A DNA stretch of 6,826 nucleotides from Fidelibacterota bacterium (lineage in GTDB: Bacteria; Fidelibacterota; Marinisomatia; Marinisomatales; TCS55), in contig JAAZYT010000188.1 of NCBI GenBank assembly GCA_014239505.1, forward strand, positions 1 through 6,826, in the 5' to 3' direction. Position numbers and translations under genes: made by a program. The first letter of the stretch is position 1. The number at the start of each line of letters is the position of its first letter. This document shows, piece by piece, positions 1-6,644 of this stretch. The notes below the pieces were generated by a model, which saw only the letters and a list, made by a program, of their open reading frames with translations, did not search any database and was not told the DNA's origin.

Positions 1-2
1 AC

Positions 3-458
3 ATGACTGATATAAATAAAATCCATTCAGAGAATCAATTAAGTTACAATCTTGACCTGCTCGGTTTAATTACCATTGAAAAAATGTATAAATGGACCAA
101 AATAGTTGGGATATTAAATATTACTCTTGGCATTGTCTACTCCCTATCAATTTTATTTTTTTCAGTACCAACATTCATCATGGGCATTATTACAATTGTT
201 ATGGGTTCAAAGCTAGTTACAGCAGCAAACCATTTTCAATTTGCAGTTCAAAACAAAGATTCTGAATCATTTACAACGGCAATAGATCAACTAAGACAAT
301 ATTTTTTGATTAATGGTATTTTATTAATTGTAACATTTGTCATGATTGGAATTTTGCTAATATTTATAAGTTTTTTCTCAAGCTTTATTATGGATTTTTT
401 AAATGATAGCGGTTTTGATTATTCTATTAGTTCTTTAACCTCTTTAATAAAAAATTAA
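3..458 (+). CDS. Small three-helix membrane protein, DUF5362-like
   Basis: A 151-residue protein of unknown function. About 30 polar residues come first, followed by two closely spaced hydrophobic helices (about residues 33-53 and 54-72), a polar stretch with a short amphipathic segment (about 73-99), and a third long hydrophobic helix (about 101-128). The tail is short and Ser-rich. The helix pair ending in a Met-Gly-x-x-Leu turn, then an Ala-rich soluble segment and a last helix, resembles the DUF5362 family of small inner-membrane proteins, but I recognise this only by layout. The ATG lies two bases inside the window edge, so an upstream in-frame start cannot be excluded. The gene ends 8 nt before the large transporter gene on the same strand, which suggests one transcript. 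No Shine-Dalgarno sequence can be assessed. That it is a real gene is likely; the family name is tentative. Confidence 0.75.
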   Translation: MTDINKIHSENQLSYNLDLLGLITIEKMYKWTKIVGILNITLGIVYSLSILFFSVPTFIMGIITIVMGSKLVTAANHFQFAVQNKDSESFTTAIDQLRQYFLINGILLIVTFVMIGILLIFISFFSSFIMDFLNDSGFDYSISSLTSLIKN

Positions 459-466
459 ATCGTTAA

Positions 467-3400
467 ATGAATTTTATTAAAAATATAATAAAAATTAAAT
501 CTGGTGAAGGTAAAATGGTCCTCACCTTTTTTATGTTTTCATTTTTTACTATAGCTATGGGACTTGTAGCTAAAACTGCTCGCGATGCTTATTTCTTAAG
601 TCGATTTGATAAGTCTATTCTTCCTCTTATGTTTTTGGCCATCGCAATTGTAATATCACCAATACTTACTTTTTATACAAAACTATCAAAGAAGTTAGCT
701 GCAAGAACTGTATTTATGATAACATGCTCAATTTTTGCAGTATCATTTATTTTTCTTCAAGCTATAATGACTGGGTACGTAATCCCTATCGCTTATATAT
801 GGATAGAGATTGCTGTTGCTATCATGATCATTCAATTCTGGTCCTATGCTGGTGAATCTTTTGAGCCTCAACAAGCTAAACGCCTATTTGGAATCATTGC
901 TGGTGGTGGATCTTTTGCTGTGATGCTAATTGGTATGACGCTTAAGCCCTATGTAAAAACTTTTGGAACAGATGAATTACTATTTATATCCGCAGGGTTT
1001 TTAGGGCTTGCATTTTTATTTGGCAACCTTTCCATACAATACTTTAAAAAAGATCAAACAAAAGGACCTAAGAAACCAATAAAAAAAGCGCAAAAGAAAA
1101 AGAAAATGGATCCCTTTATTGTTGGTATTGCAACAATTGTTGCCCTTTCTGCTATTGTAACAACTCTAGTGGACTATCAATTTAAAATGATTGCTAGTGC
1201 AACTTTTCCAGAGGAAACAGATTTGGTTGGATTTTTTGGTACTTTTTATTCTATTGCAGGAGCTGCTTCTATTATTATGCAATTTTTTATAACAGGGCCC
1301 ATACTTTCTAGATTTGGTATATTGCTTGGATTACTTATTTTACCTTTCTTTCTTATTTTAGGTTCTACTTCTATTTTATTAGCTCCAGTACTATTGAGTG
1401 CTAGTTTTGCAAAATTTTCAGATCAAACTTTTAAGTTCACAATCAATAGTTCATCGCTAGAATTAATTTGGTTACCTGTACCCCCAGAAATTAGAAAAGT
1501 CATCAAGCCACAAGTAAGTGGTACCATAAAATCAATAGCAGAAGGCATTGGTGGCCTCGTTACATTTTTATTAGTTAAAATTATTGCTCTTCCCTACTTA
1601 AGCATTGTTTCGCTTGGTTCTATCGTTATATGGCTTTTTACTTCATTTAAAGTAAAAACAGGTTACGTAAATCAATTGCAAACAGCGATAGCTAAACGTC
1701 AAATTGATTTTGAAGAATTAAATGTTGATGTACAAGATGCTGCTATGGTAAAAACAATTGAAGAAACCTTATCATCAAACGATGAAATTAAACAATTATT
1801 TGCTTTAGAAATTATTGAAGGTCTTCCTTTATCTTCTTGGAAAAAAACAATTAAAAGATTGTTTAATGATGGTGCGCCTGAAGTTCAAAAGCGAATATTA
1901 TCCATGGCTTGGGATGAAGAATCTATTATTTCAAATGAAGATATCATCCAAGCAATGAATAATAATAATTCTGTTTCAGCTGAAGCCACAATTGTTGTAG
2001 GTCGTCGAAAATTAAAAGATGCTCTTCCAGATTTAGAAAACCTTCTCTTAAATAGTGATAATCAAGATGTGAGCGCTGCTGCCGCTGCTGCAATTTTACA
2101 AATTGAGAGCGGTCCAACAGATAAAGCTAAAATGATTTTAAACAATATGCTGGATGAGCAAGATGATACCACACAAGCTACTGCACTTAAAAGATTAATT
2201 TATAACGATCAAATTTTAACAAATGATAAGTTGAAAAGTTTTCTAAATCATAATAGCGAAATAATTAGTAATGTAGCTTTAAATATTGCCGAAAAAAGGA
2301 AAGATGAATCTTTAGTCCCCGCAATTATATCTAATTTATCTATAGCCCAAACAAGTATTCAAGCTCGTCAAACATTAAAGAGTTTTTCAGAAGAACTAAT
2401 TAATGAGCAGTTCAAACAATTAATTGAATCAAACGCAACAAGTAGAAAACTACGCCTCGGCATTATTAGAACACTGCGAGAATATCCAAATGAAGATTCA
2501 ATTGAATTATTAATTTCACAATTAGATAATAATGATCAAGATATTTATAATACGATTGTAGAGTCATTGCTTGCAATCGCTCGAGTTAACCCAATTAATG
2601 AAAATAAGCAGAATCAAATCGCTGATGAAATAAATACAATTGCTGAAAAAGTATATACACTTAACGAGTGTTTAAATATGTTACCTGATGATGAGCATAA
2701 ATTTCTTATGGAAGATCATCTTAATAATGAAATTCAAAACACGCTACCTACTTTATTGAAACTTGGTGTGCTTGATGTTCCTGAAACTCCTATTGAAACC
2801 TATATTCATACCATTAAGTCTGGCGACCCATCAAAACTTCCATTTTTACTTGAATTTTTTGAAAATGTATTCTCTAAAAATGAGCGTGAAGTTATTAATC
2901 CTTTAATTGAACAACTACCTCTTGATGAACGTAGTAAAATTGGCAATCTTCATTTTAAATCAATGCCTACCAACTTTAATCAAAAATTAATTGAATCAGT
3001 ATATTCACCAAACAAATGGGAATCAGCTATTGCTTTAGATTATTTATTAATTTCAAATAAAATGGATGTGATCAAATCATTAGATTGGCAAAAAGTTCCT
3101 GCCTCAAATGCAAACCAAGAGTTAATTACAAGAAGAATACAAAAAAATGGCGCAAATCTTGATTTCATTCCCCCAGAACGTTTTAAATTAGATACGGAAA
3201 TTATATCTATGTATTCAACTTTAGAAAAAACGATTATTCTTAAATCCGTTGATTTGTTCAAATCAATCCCAGCTGAAAACTTATCGCGAGTAGCACAAAT
3301 CACGGATGAAGTTACTTTCGATGCAAATAGTCCCATATTCGCTGAAGGCGATTATGGTGACTCGCTTTTCATTGTGGTTGATGGGAATGTTCGTATACAT

Positions 3401-3637
3401 AAAGGCACTCAAGAATTAGCTATGCTTGGAAAAGGCACTTGCCTTGGTGAAATGGCCCTTCTAGATGATGAGCCTCGCTCTGCTGATGCAACGGTAACTG
3501 AAGACTCAACTTTATTTAAAATTGAACAAGAAGGTTTTTATGAAGTTATGGGTAGTCAGAGTGATATAATGGAAGGTATAATTAAGTTACTTACTGGCCG
3601 CTTAAGAGTCGCAAACGAAAAAATGATGGGTAAATAA
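467..3637 (+). CDS. Nucleotide-translocase/MFS-like transporter with HEAT repeats and C-terminal cyclic-nucleotide-binding domain
   Basis: A 1056-residue three-part protein. Residues about 17-396 are polytopic membrane sequence in two halves joined by a Lys-rich loop (194-213). Conserved-looking stretches are RDAYFLSRF (39-47), VDYQFK (235-240) and the polar segment 319-343 (DQTFKF...LPVPPEIR). These resemble the ATP/ADP-translocase (Npt/TLC) branch of the major facilitator superfamily. Residues about 425-900 are soluble and alpha-helical with HEAT-like repeats, clearest around 434-550. Residues about 930-1050 form a CRP-type cyclic-nucleotide-binding domain with a phosphate-binding cassette in which the ligand residues Glu995 (in GEMALL) and Arg1004 (in PRSA) are kept. 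The role is inferred as an inner-membrane carrier, possibly for nucleotides, gated by a cytoplasmic sensor of cAMP or cGMP. No substrate can be read from the sequence. The ATG was chosen because it precedes the first helix and lies 8 nt after the upstream gene; no Shine-Dalgarno sequence is visible. The gene converges with the next one 12 nt away, with no obvious terminator hairpin. Confidence 0.9.
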   Translation: MNFIKNIIKIKSGEGKMVLTFFMFSFFTIAMGLVAKTARDAYFLSRFDKSILPLMFLAIAIVISPILTFYTKLSKKLAARTVFMITCSIFAVSFIFLQAIMTGYVIPIAYIWIEIAVAIMIIQFWSYAGESFEPQQAKRLFGIIAGGGSFAVMLIGMTLKPYVKTFGTDELLFISAGFLGLAFLFGNLSIQYFKKDQTKGPKKPIKKAQKKKKMDPFIVGIATIVALSAIVTTLVDYQFKMIASATFPEETDLVGFFGTFYSIAGAASIIMQFFITGPILSRFGILLGLLILPFFLILGSTSILLAPVLLSASFAKFSDQTFKFTINSSSLELIWLPVPPEIRKVIKPQVSGTIKSIAEGIGGLVTFLLVKIIALPYLSIVSLGSIVIWLFTSFKVKTGYVNQLQTAIAKRQIDFEELNVDVQDAAMVKTIEETLSSNDEIKQLFALEIIEGLPLSSWKKTIKRLFNDGAPEVQKRILSMAWDEESIISNEDIIQAMNNNNSVSAEATIVVGRRKLKDALPDLENLLLNSDNQDVSAAAAAAILQIESGPTDKAKMILNNMLDEQDDTTQATALKRLIYNDQILTNDKLKSFLNHNSEIISNVALNIAEKRKDESLVPAIISNLSIAQTSIQARQTLKSFSEELINEQFKQLIESNATSRKLRLGIIRTLREYPNEDSIELLISQLDNNDQDIYNTIVESLLAIARVNPINENKQNQIADEINTIAEKVYTLNECLNMLPDDEHKFLMEDHLNNEIQNTLPTLLKLGVLDVPETPIETYIHTIKSGDPSKLPFLLEFFENVFSKNEREVINPLIEQLPLDERSKIGNLHFKSMPTNFNQKLIESVYSPNKWESAIALDYLLISNKMDVIKSLDWQKVPASNANQELITRRIQKNGANLDFIPPERFKLDTEIISMYSTLEKTIILKSVDLFKSIPAENLSRVAQITDEVTFDANSPIFAEGDYGDSLFIVVDGNVRIHKGTQELAMLGKGTCLGEMALLDDEPRSADATVTEDSTLFKIEQEGFYEVMGSQSDIMEGIIKLLTGRLRVANEKMMGK

Positions 3638-3649
3638 AAAACTTTATAT

Positions 3650-3964
3650 TTATTTATTTGGTAAGATTTTGTTTAGCTGTTCTTCTGTCTTTTCTTCAAC
3701 TGTTTCTTTTAATTCTGACTTAGTTTCAAAAACTTTCTCTTTAACATTCTCAACACCACTTTGAACGCCTTCTCTTATTGTTTCAACTGATACATCATTA
3801 CCAGTCCAAACCATATAGGCAACCCATAATATTAATATTGCGGCAACAACCAATACTAACTTGATTAATTTTTTGATGACCCCAAAAAGAATAATCAATG
3901 CAAGTACAACAGCAACAGCCATATAGACTGGATTGGAAACTAACATTTCAATTGATTGGTCCAT
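3650..3964 (-). CDS. Small membrane protein with charged helical tail (unknown function)
   Basis: A 104-residue protein I do not recognise. Two hydrophobic helices (about residues 12-29 and 34-53) are separated by a short Lys-rich turn (KKLIK). Residues about 58-100 follow as a long, strongly charged amphipathic helix rich in Glu, Lys and Val with a loose 11-residue periodicity, resembling the tails of YtxH-like or LEA/apolipoprotein-like small proteins. This predicts an inner-membrane hairpin with a helical tail able to lie on a membrane or self-associate. Its ATG shares one base with the stop codon of the upstream phosphoesterase-like gene (TAATG), so translation is probably coupled and the two belong to one operon. 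The 3' end faces the transporter gene with only 12 nt between the stop codons. Function unknown; confidence that it is expressed rests on the coupling and the coherent topology. Confidence 0.8.
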   Translation of the reverse strand: MDQSIEMLVSNPVYMAVAVVLALIILFGVIKKLIKLVLVVAAILILWVAYMVWTGNDVSVETIREGVQSGVENVKEKVFETKSELKETVEEKTEEQLNKILPNK

Positions 3965-4884
3965 TAATGATTTTCTTTCATATCTAGTTTTCGATGATTG
4001 ATTCGTCCGGAACGATTTTCATATTCTTCTATCATTTTCATGATAATTGGGTCATCAGGCATATTTAACTTCATCGTATCAATTTTTCCTGAATTGGATA
4101 TTACTTTGCCTTTTTTTATTTCTATTTCTATTACCCCAACATAGTAGCCCTCTTTACCTGCTTGAGTAATTAGAGCACCATTAATTTTTTGTGGATTTTC
4201 TAGTGCTGATTGACTGTGAGCTCCAATAATTGCATCTATTCCTTTAATTTTTTCTGCAATTACATTATCTAGATCAGCCCCTTGGTGCGTCATCAAAATA
4301 AATATGTCTGCCTTCTTTTTTAGTCTTTTCATCTCTGCTTTGATTGATTTAATAGGATCAGATAATATAATTTTATTTCTAATCTTTTCTGGATAATACT
4401 TTAGAGCATAAGAATCCACTATCCCTAGTATAGCGATTCTTAATTTATTTTTCACAACAATATGAGATTTTAGTATTCCTGGATAGGCTAAGTTTGTTGC
4501 AATAATTTTTGTTTTCATCAAGTTAGTTAATTGATTCAAGGTCGTTGAATCCATTGTTAATTCTTGATCGCCAAATAAAATTGCATCATAAGATAATAAA
4601 TTATAGGCTTCAGCCATTAGACTGTCCTTTAAAGGCTGGTGAGTCATAGTGAAAATATCACCAGAGTCTAAGATGAGAGTATTAGGGTTTTTTTGAAGAA
4701 AATTAGAAAAATAGATAGATCTTTTTTCAACAGCACCAAATGGATGGTCTGGACAATAACAGTTTTCTAAAGCACCATTGGTATTATTTGTATGAAGAAT
4801 ATATAATTTACCATCTTGAGCAAAAATTAAATTTGTAATTATAGAAATTATAATAACTAGGAATAGTTTTTTCTGTACAATCAT
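3964..4884 (-). CDS. Exported 5'-nucleotidase/UshA-like metallophosphoesterase with degenerate active site
   Basis: A 306-residue protein with a signal peptide (Lys-rich start, hydrophobic core, likely cleavage after Phe-Ala at 21-22). The rest is one calcineurin-like metallophosphoesterase domain; the C-terminal nucleotide-binding domain of full 5'-nucleotidases (about 550 residues) is missing. Family motifs can be followed: HTNNTNG (31-37), DSGD (73-76), GDQEL (105-109), THQGAD (199-204) and GAHSQ (221-225). Against UshA, as I recall its site, the first-metal Asp and His are Asn34 and Asn36. Asp76, His200, His223 and Gln225 are kept, Asn116 is Asp106, and the catalytic His is Gln107. A CYC motif (Cys42, Cys44) follows the first motif, as in a variant group with a Leu-Glu-x-Cys-x-Cys signature found in many anaerobes and deltaproteobacteria. 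It may bind one metal, or act as a binding protein rather than an enzyme. It is first in an operon with the small membrane protein. No Shine-Dalgarno sequence is seen. Confidence 0.88.
   Translation of the reverse strand: MIVQKKLFLVIIISIITNLIFAQDGKLYILHTNNTNGALENCYCPDHPFGAVEKRSIYFSNFLQKNPNTLILDSGDIFTMTHQPLKDSLMAEAYNLLSYDAILFGDQELTMDSTTLNQLTNLMKTKIIATNLAYPGILKSHIVVKNKLRIAILGIVDSYALKYYPEKIRNKIILSDPIKSIKAEMKRLKKKADIFILMTHQGADLDNVIAEKIKGIDAIIGAHSQSALENPQKINGALITQAGKEGYYVGVIEIEIKKGKVISNSGKIDTMKLNMPDDPIIMKMIEEYENRSGRINHRKLDMKENH
4849..4854 (+). promoter_or_regulatory. Possible -10 element (TATAAT) for the YidD-like gene
   Basis: A perfect TATAAT lies 47 nt before the ATG at 4902, inside the start of the divergent gene. 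No convincing -35 sits at 16-18 bp; TTGAGC (4816-4821) is too far from it but is 18 bp from TATAGA (4840-4845). In sequence this AT-rich such matches are frequent, so support is weak. It is listed because the 17 nt between the two divergent start codons cannot hold promoters, so each promoter must lie in the neighbour's coding sequence. Confidence 0.25.
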
Positions 4885-4901
4885 GTCTAAAATTGAGTGT
4901 A

Positions 4902-5545
<644 letters not shown>

Positions 5546-5550
5546 TTCTA

Positions 5551-5622
5551 ATATGATTACCGACGAGAAACAAATCAAAAAAGTATGTAGTGTTGATGTA
5601 GTGTAGTCTTCGGTAATAATAT
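5551..5622. repeat. Long imperfect inverted repeat
   Basis: The arms 5551-5566 and 5607-5622 are complementary at 14 of 16 positions, with an uninterrupted core ATTACCGA / TCGGTAAT. The 40-nt interior holds the first two TGTAGTGT copies. It starts 12 nt after the broken tRNA, so it could be a recombination-site component, a protein-binding site or a structured RNA. Confidence 0.6.
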
Positions 5623-5675
5623 AGTTTTATACCATTTGTAGTGTAAATCTGTAGTGTAAAAAGTGCGTGTAGTGT
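5586..5675 (+). repeat. Cluster of five TGTAGTGT direct repeats
   Basis: Exact TGTAGTGT occurs at 5586-5593, 5597-5604, 5637-5644, 5650-5657 and 5668-5675, all in the same orientation, with starts 11, 40, 13 and 18 nt apart. Copies 1 and 5 extend to TGTAGTGTTGA, and copies 3 and 4 to TGTAGTGTAAA. The irregular spacing argues against CRISPR or iteron arrays. Short same-strand repeats beside a tRNA breakpoint fit arm-type sites for an integrase or excisionase, but this is inference. Confidence 0.65.
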
Positions 5676-5795
5676 TGAGCGTTTTTCTTAACCTTGGTCA
5701 TGTTTAGCCAATGTCATATAAAAAGATGTATAGCGCAAATCCAAGCAGTATGGGTTTTTTGTTTGTGGACTTAGTTCAGTCTCATAACCCGGTGG

Positions 5796-5818
5796 GTAGA
5801 TATTTGAATATTTTCTAC
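5796..5818. repeat. AT-rich hairpin
   Basis: GTAGA (5796-5800) pairs with TCTAC (5814-5818), and an inner ATATT/AATAT (5800-5804 and 5807-5811) can pair around TG. It is not followed by a T tract on either strand, so it is not a clear terminator. Function unknown. Confidence 0.3.
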
Positions 5819-5857
5819 TTGAAATGTAATGCTTACTAAACAATATGTAAAATAAAC

Positions 5858-5887
5858 TTGACACTTATGAATTGTTAAGCTTAATAT
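5858..5887 (+). promoter_or_regulatory. Sigma-70-type promoter of the membrane-protein/XRE operon
   Basis: A perfect -35 TTGACA (5858-5863), an 18-nt spacer and TAATAT (5882-5887, 4 of 6 to consensus) as -10. Transcription would start near 5894, giving a leader of roughly 36 nt before the ATG at 5930. This is the only consensus -35 I see ahead of a gene start in the window. Confidence 0.55.
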
Positions 5888-5891
5888 TAAG
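5875..5891. promoter_or_regulatory. Overlapping perfect palindromes over the -10
   Basis: TTAAGCTTAA (5875-5884) and CTTAATATTAAG (5880-5891) are both perfect palindromes and share five bases. The second contains the -10 element, so a dimeric HTH protein bound here would block RNA polymerase. Palindromes are easier to find in AT-rich DNA, but 12 of 12 at the -10 is notable. Confidence 0.45.
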
Positions 5892-5914
5892 TAAAGTAAA
5901 CATTACATTATGAC

Positions 5915-5920
5915 AAAGGA
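5915..5920 (+). promoter_or_regulatory. Shine-Dalgarno sequence
   Basis: AAAGGA lies 9 nt before the ATG at 5930 and fixes that start. The host-style genes in this window have no comparable site, so it marks the cassette as different in translation signals. Confidence 0.6.
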
Positions 5921-5929
5921 ACTAGATAT

Positions 5930-6340
5930 ATGAACAAAACAAACGCAGAAACTAAAACCAACAAAGCCTCCGAAGCCAAGGTTATCTATTGGTGTCTAGC
6001 TTGGTTATTGGCAACCGCTGGAGCCACCTTTGGACCAGAACTACTTTGGGGTTATGGAACCTTGATTACTTCCATAGGAATTGCAATACAACTGGCAATA
6101 GGCTTTGGGATGATTTGGGCTTTCAAAGGGTTTTTACTGGCGATGGATGAATTGCAGCGACTAATCCAGCTTGAAGCTCTTAGTTTAGCTTTCGGAGTTG
6201 GAGTTGTTGTTGGAATTAGCTATGAATTACTCGAGGATGTAAAGTTAATAACTTTCGAACCTGAAATATCACATCTAATAATGTTGATGAGCTTAACCTA
6301 CGTCTTCGGTCTGTTTCTCAGTAACAGGCGTTACAGATGA
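5930..6340 (+). CDS. Four-helix membrane protein of an XRE-linked cassette (unknown function)
   Basis: A 136-residue protein with a polar Asn/Thr/Lys-rich start and four predicted membrane helices (about residues 18-35, 43-66, 82-100 and 114-131). Between helices 2 and 3 is an acidic amphipathic motif, MDELQRLIQLEAL (72-84), of the kind seen in small uncharacterised membrane proteins encoded beside short XRE regulators; I know no function for them. It ends in basic NRRYR, giving a cytoplasmic C-terminus by the positive-inside rule. It has a good Shine-Dalgarno sequence and its own promoter/operator, and its last four bases (ATGA) contain the start of the regulator gene, so the two are translationally coupled. 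G+C is higher than in the neighbours: by hand count 56 of 120 bases in 5941-6060, against 39 of 120 in two lines of the transporter gene. This suggests horizontal transfer. Confidence 0.85.
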   Translation: MNKTNAETKTNKASEAKVIYWCLAWLLATAGATFGPELLWGYGTLITSIGIAIQLAIGFGMIWAFKGFLLAMDELQRLIQLEALSLAFGVGVVVGISYELLEDVKLITFEPEISHLIMLMSLTYVFGLFLSNRRYR

Positions 6341-6537
6341 AAAATCGATTAAAAGTACTACGAGCTGAACGAGATTGGACCCAGGCTAAGTTGGCTGAGG
6401 AACTAGATGTTTCAAGACAAACAATCAATGCTATTGAAAAAGGGAAATTTGATCCAAGTTTACCACTTGCGTTCAAAGCTGCTAGGCTATTTGAGATGAT
6501 GATAGAAGATATTTTTCAAGATGAGGTGAATTCTTGA
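6337..6537 (+). CDS. Small XRE/Cro-CI family HTH regulator (YozG-like)
   Basis: A 66-residue single-domain DNA-binding protein. The helix-turn-helix spans about residues 15-42 (TQAKLAEELDVSRQTINAIE, then KGKFDPSL), with the recognition helix at SRQTINAIE. The tail LFEMMIEDIF closes the fold. Length and sequence match the very short XRE regulators resembling Bacillus YozG, which have no sensor domain. It starts at the ATGA overlapping the stop of the membrane-protein gene, so it is coupled to it. It probably represses its own operon by binding the palindromes and inverted arms upstream of 5930. Such pairs occur on chromosomes as well as on mobile DNA. No antitoxin partner features are seen; the membrane protein does not resemble a known toxin. 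Confidence 0.92.
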   Translation: MKNRLKVLRAERDWTQAKLAEELDVSRQTINAIEKGKFDPSLPLAFKAARLFEMMIEDIFQDEVNS

Positions 6538-6549
6538 TTTACTATCAAG
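6533..6549 (+). terminator. Weak hairpin at the end of the XRE gene
   Basis: CTTGAT (6533-6538) pairs with ATCAAG (6544-6549) around a 5-nt loop. A T-rich tract begins about 9 nt later (6559-6567). The stem is short, AT-rich and overlaps the stop codon, and the T tract is not adjacent, so a terminator is possible rather than shown. Confidence 0.25.
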
Positions 6550-6644
6550 TAGCGGTGGTTTTTCTTTCTGGAATGATGGGTAGGTTTGAAACTTCCTTAA
6601 TTGAAATGCTTTAATTAATAGACGATTAGTTATAAGTTTTTGAT

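Larger units (their letters stand above)
5823..5909. promoter_or_regulatory. Paired operator-like inverted repeat flanking the cassette promoter
   Basis: AATGTAATGCTTACT (5823-5837) and AGTAAACATTACATT (5895-5909) are inverted copies with one mismatch in 15, 57 nt apart. One arm lies upstream of the -35 and the other just past the expected transcription start, before the ribosome binding site. This suits a repressor that binds both and loops or blocks the promoter. The XRE protein encoded in the same operon is the obvious candidate for autoregulation. Confidence 0.55.

Noticed and set aside
3040..3336. 98-codon open frame on the minus strand inside the transporter gene
   Set aside because: It lies wholly antisense to a well-supported coding region (HEAT/cyclic-nucleotide part), has no recognisable domain and no start signal; it is a shadow frame.
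3638..3649. Bidirectional terminator between the converging genes
   Set aside because: The 12-nt gap and flanks are AT-rich, but I see no stem that would form a hairpin.
4893..4901. TTG start at 4893 for the YidD-like protein
   Set aside because: It adds only three residues, has no ribosome binding site, and the ATG at 4902 begins a cleaner signal peptide.
5586..5675. CRISPR array or plasmid iterons
   Set aside because: The repeats are only 8-11 nt, the spacing is irregular (11, 40, 13, 18 nt), and no cas or rep gene is present.
5701..5780. Decayed integrase or transposase remnant
   Set aside because: I translated the reverse-strand frame with the longest open run; it gave only about 24 hydrophobic residues between stops and no recombinase motif.
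5930..6537. Toxin-antitoxin pair
   Set aside because: The HTH protein is a plain YozG-like regulator and the partner is a four-helix membrane protein without similarity to a toxin I know; order and coupling alone do not support the claim.
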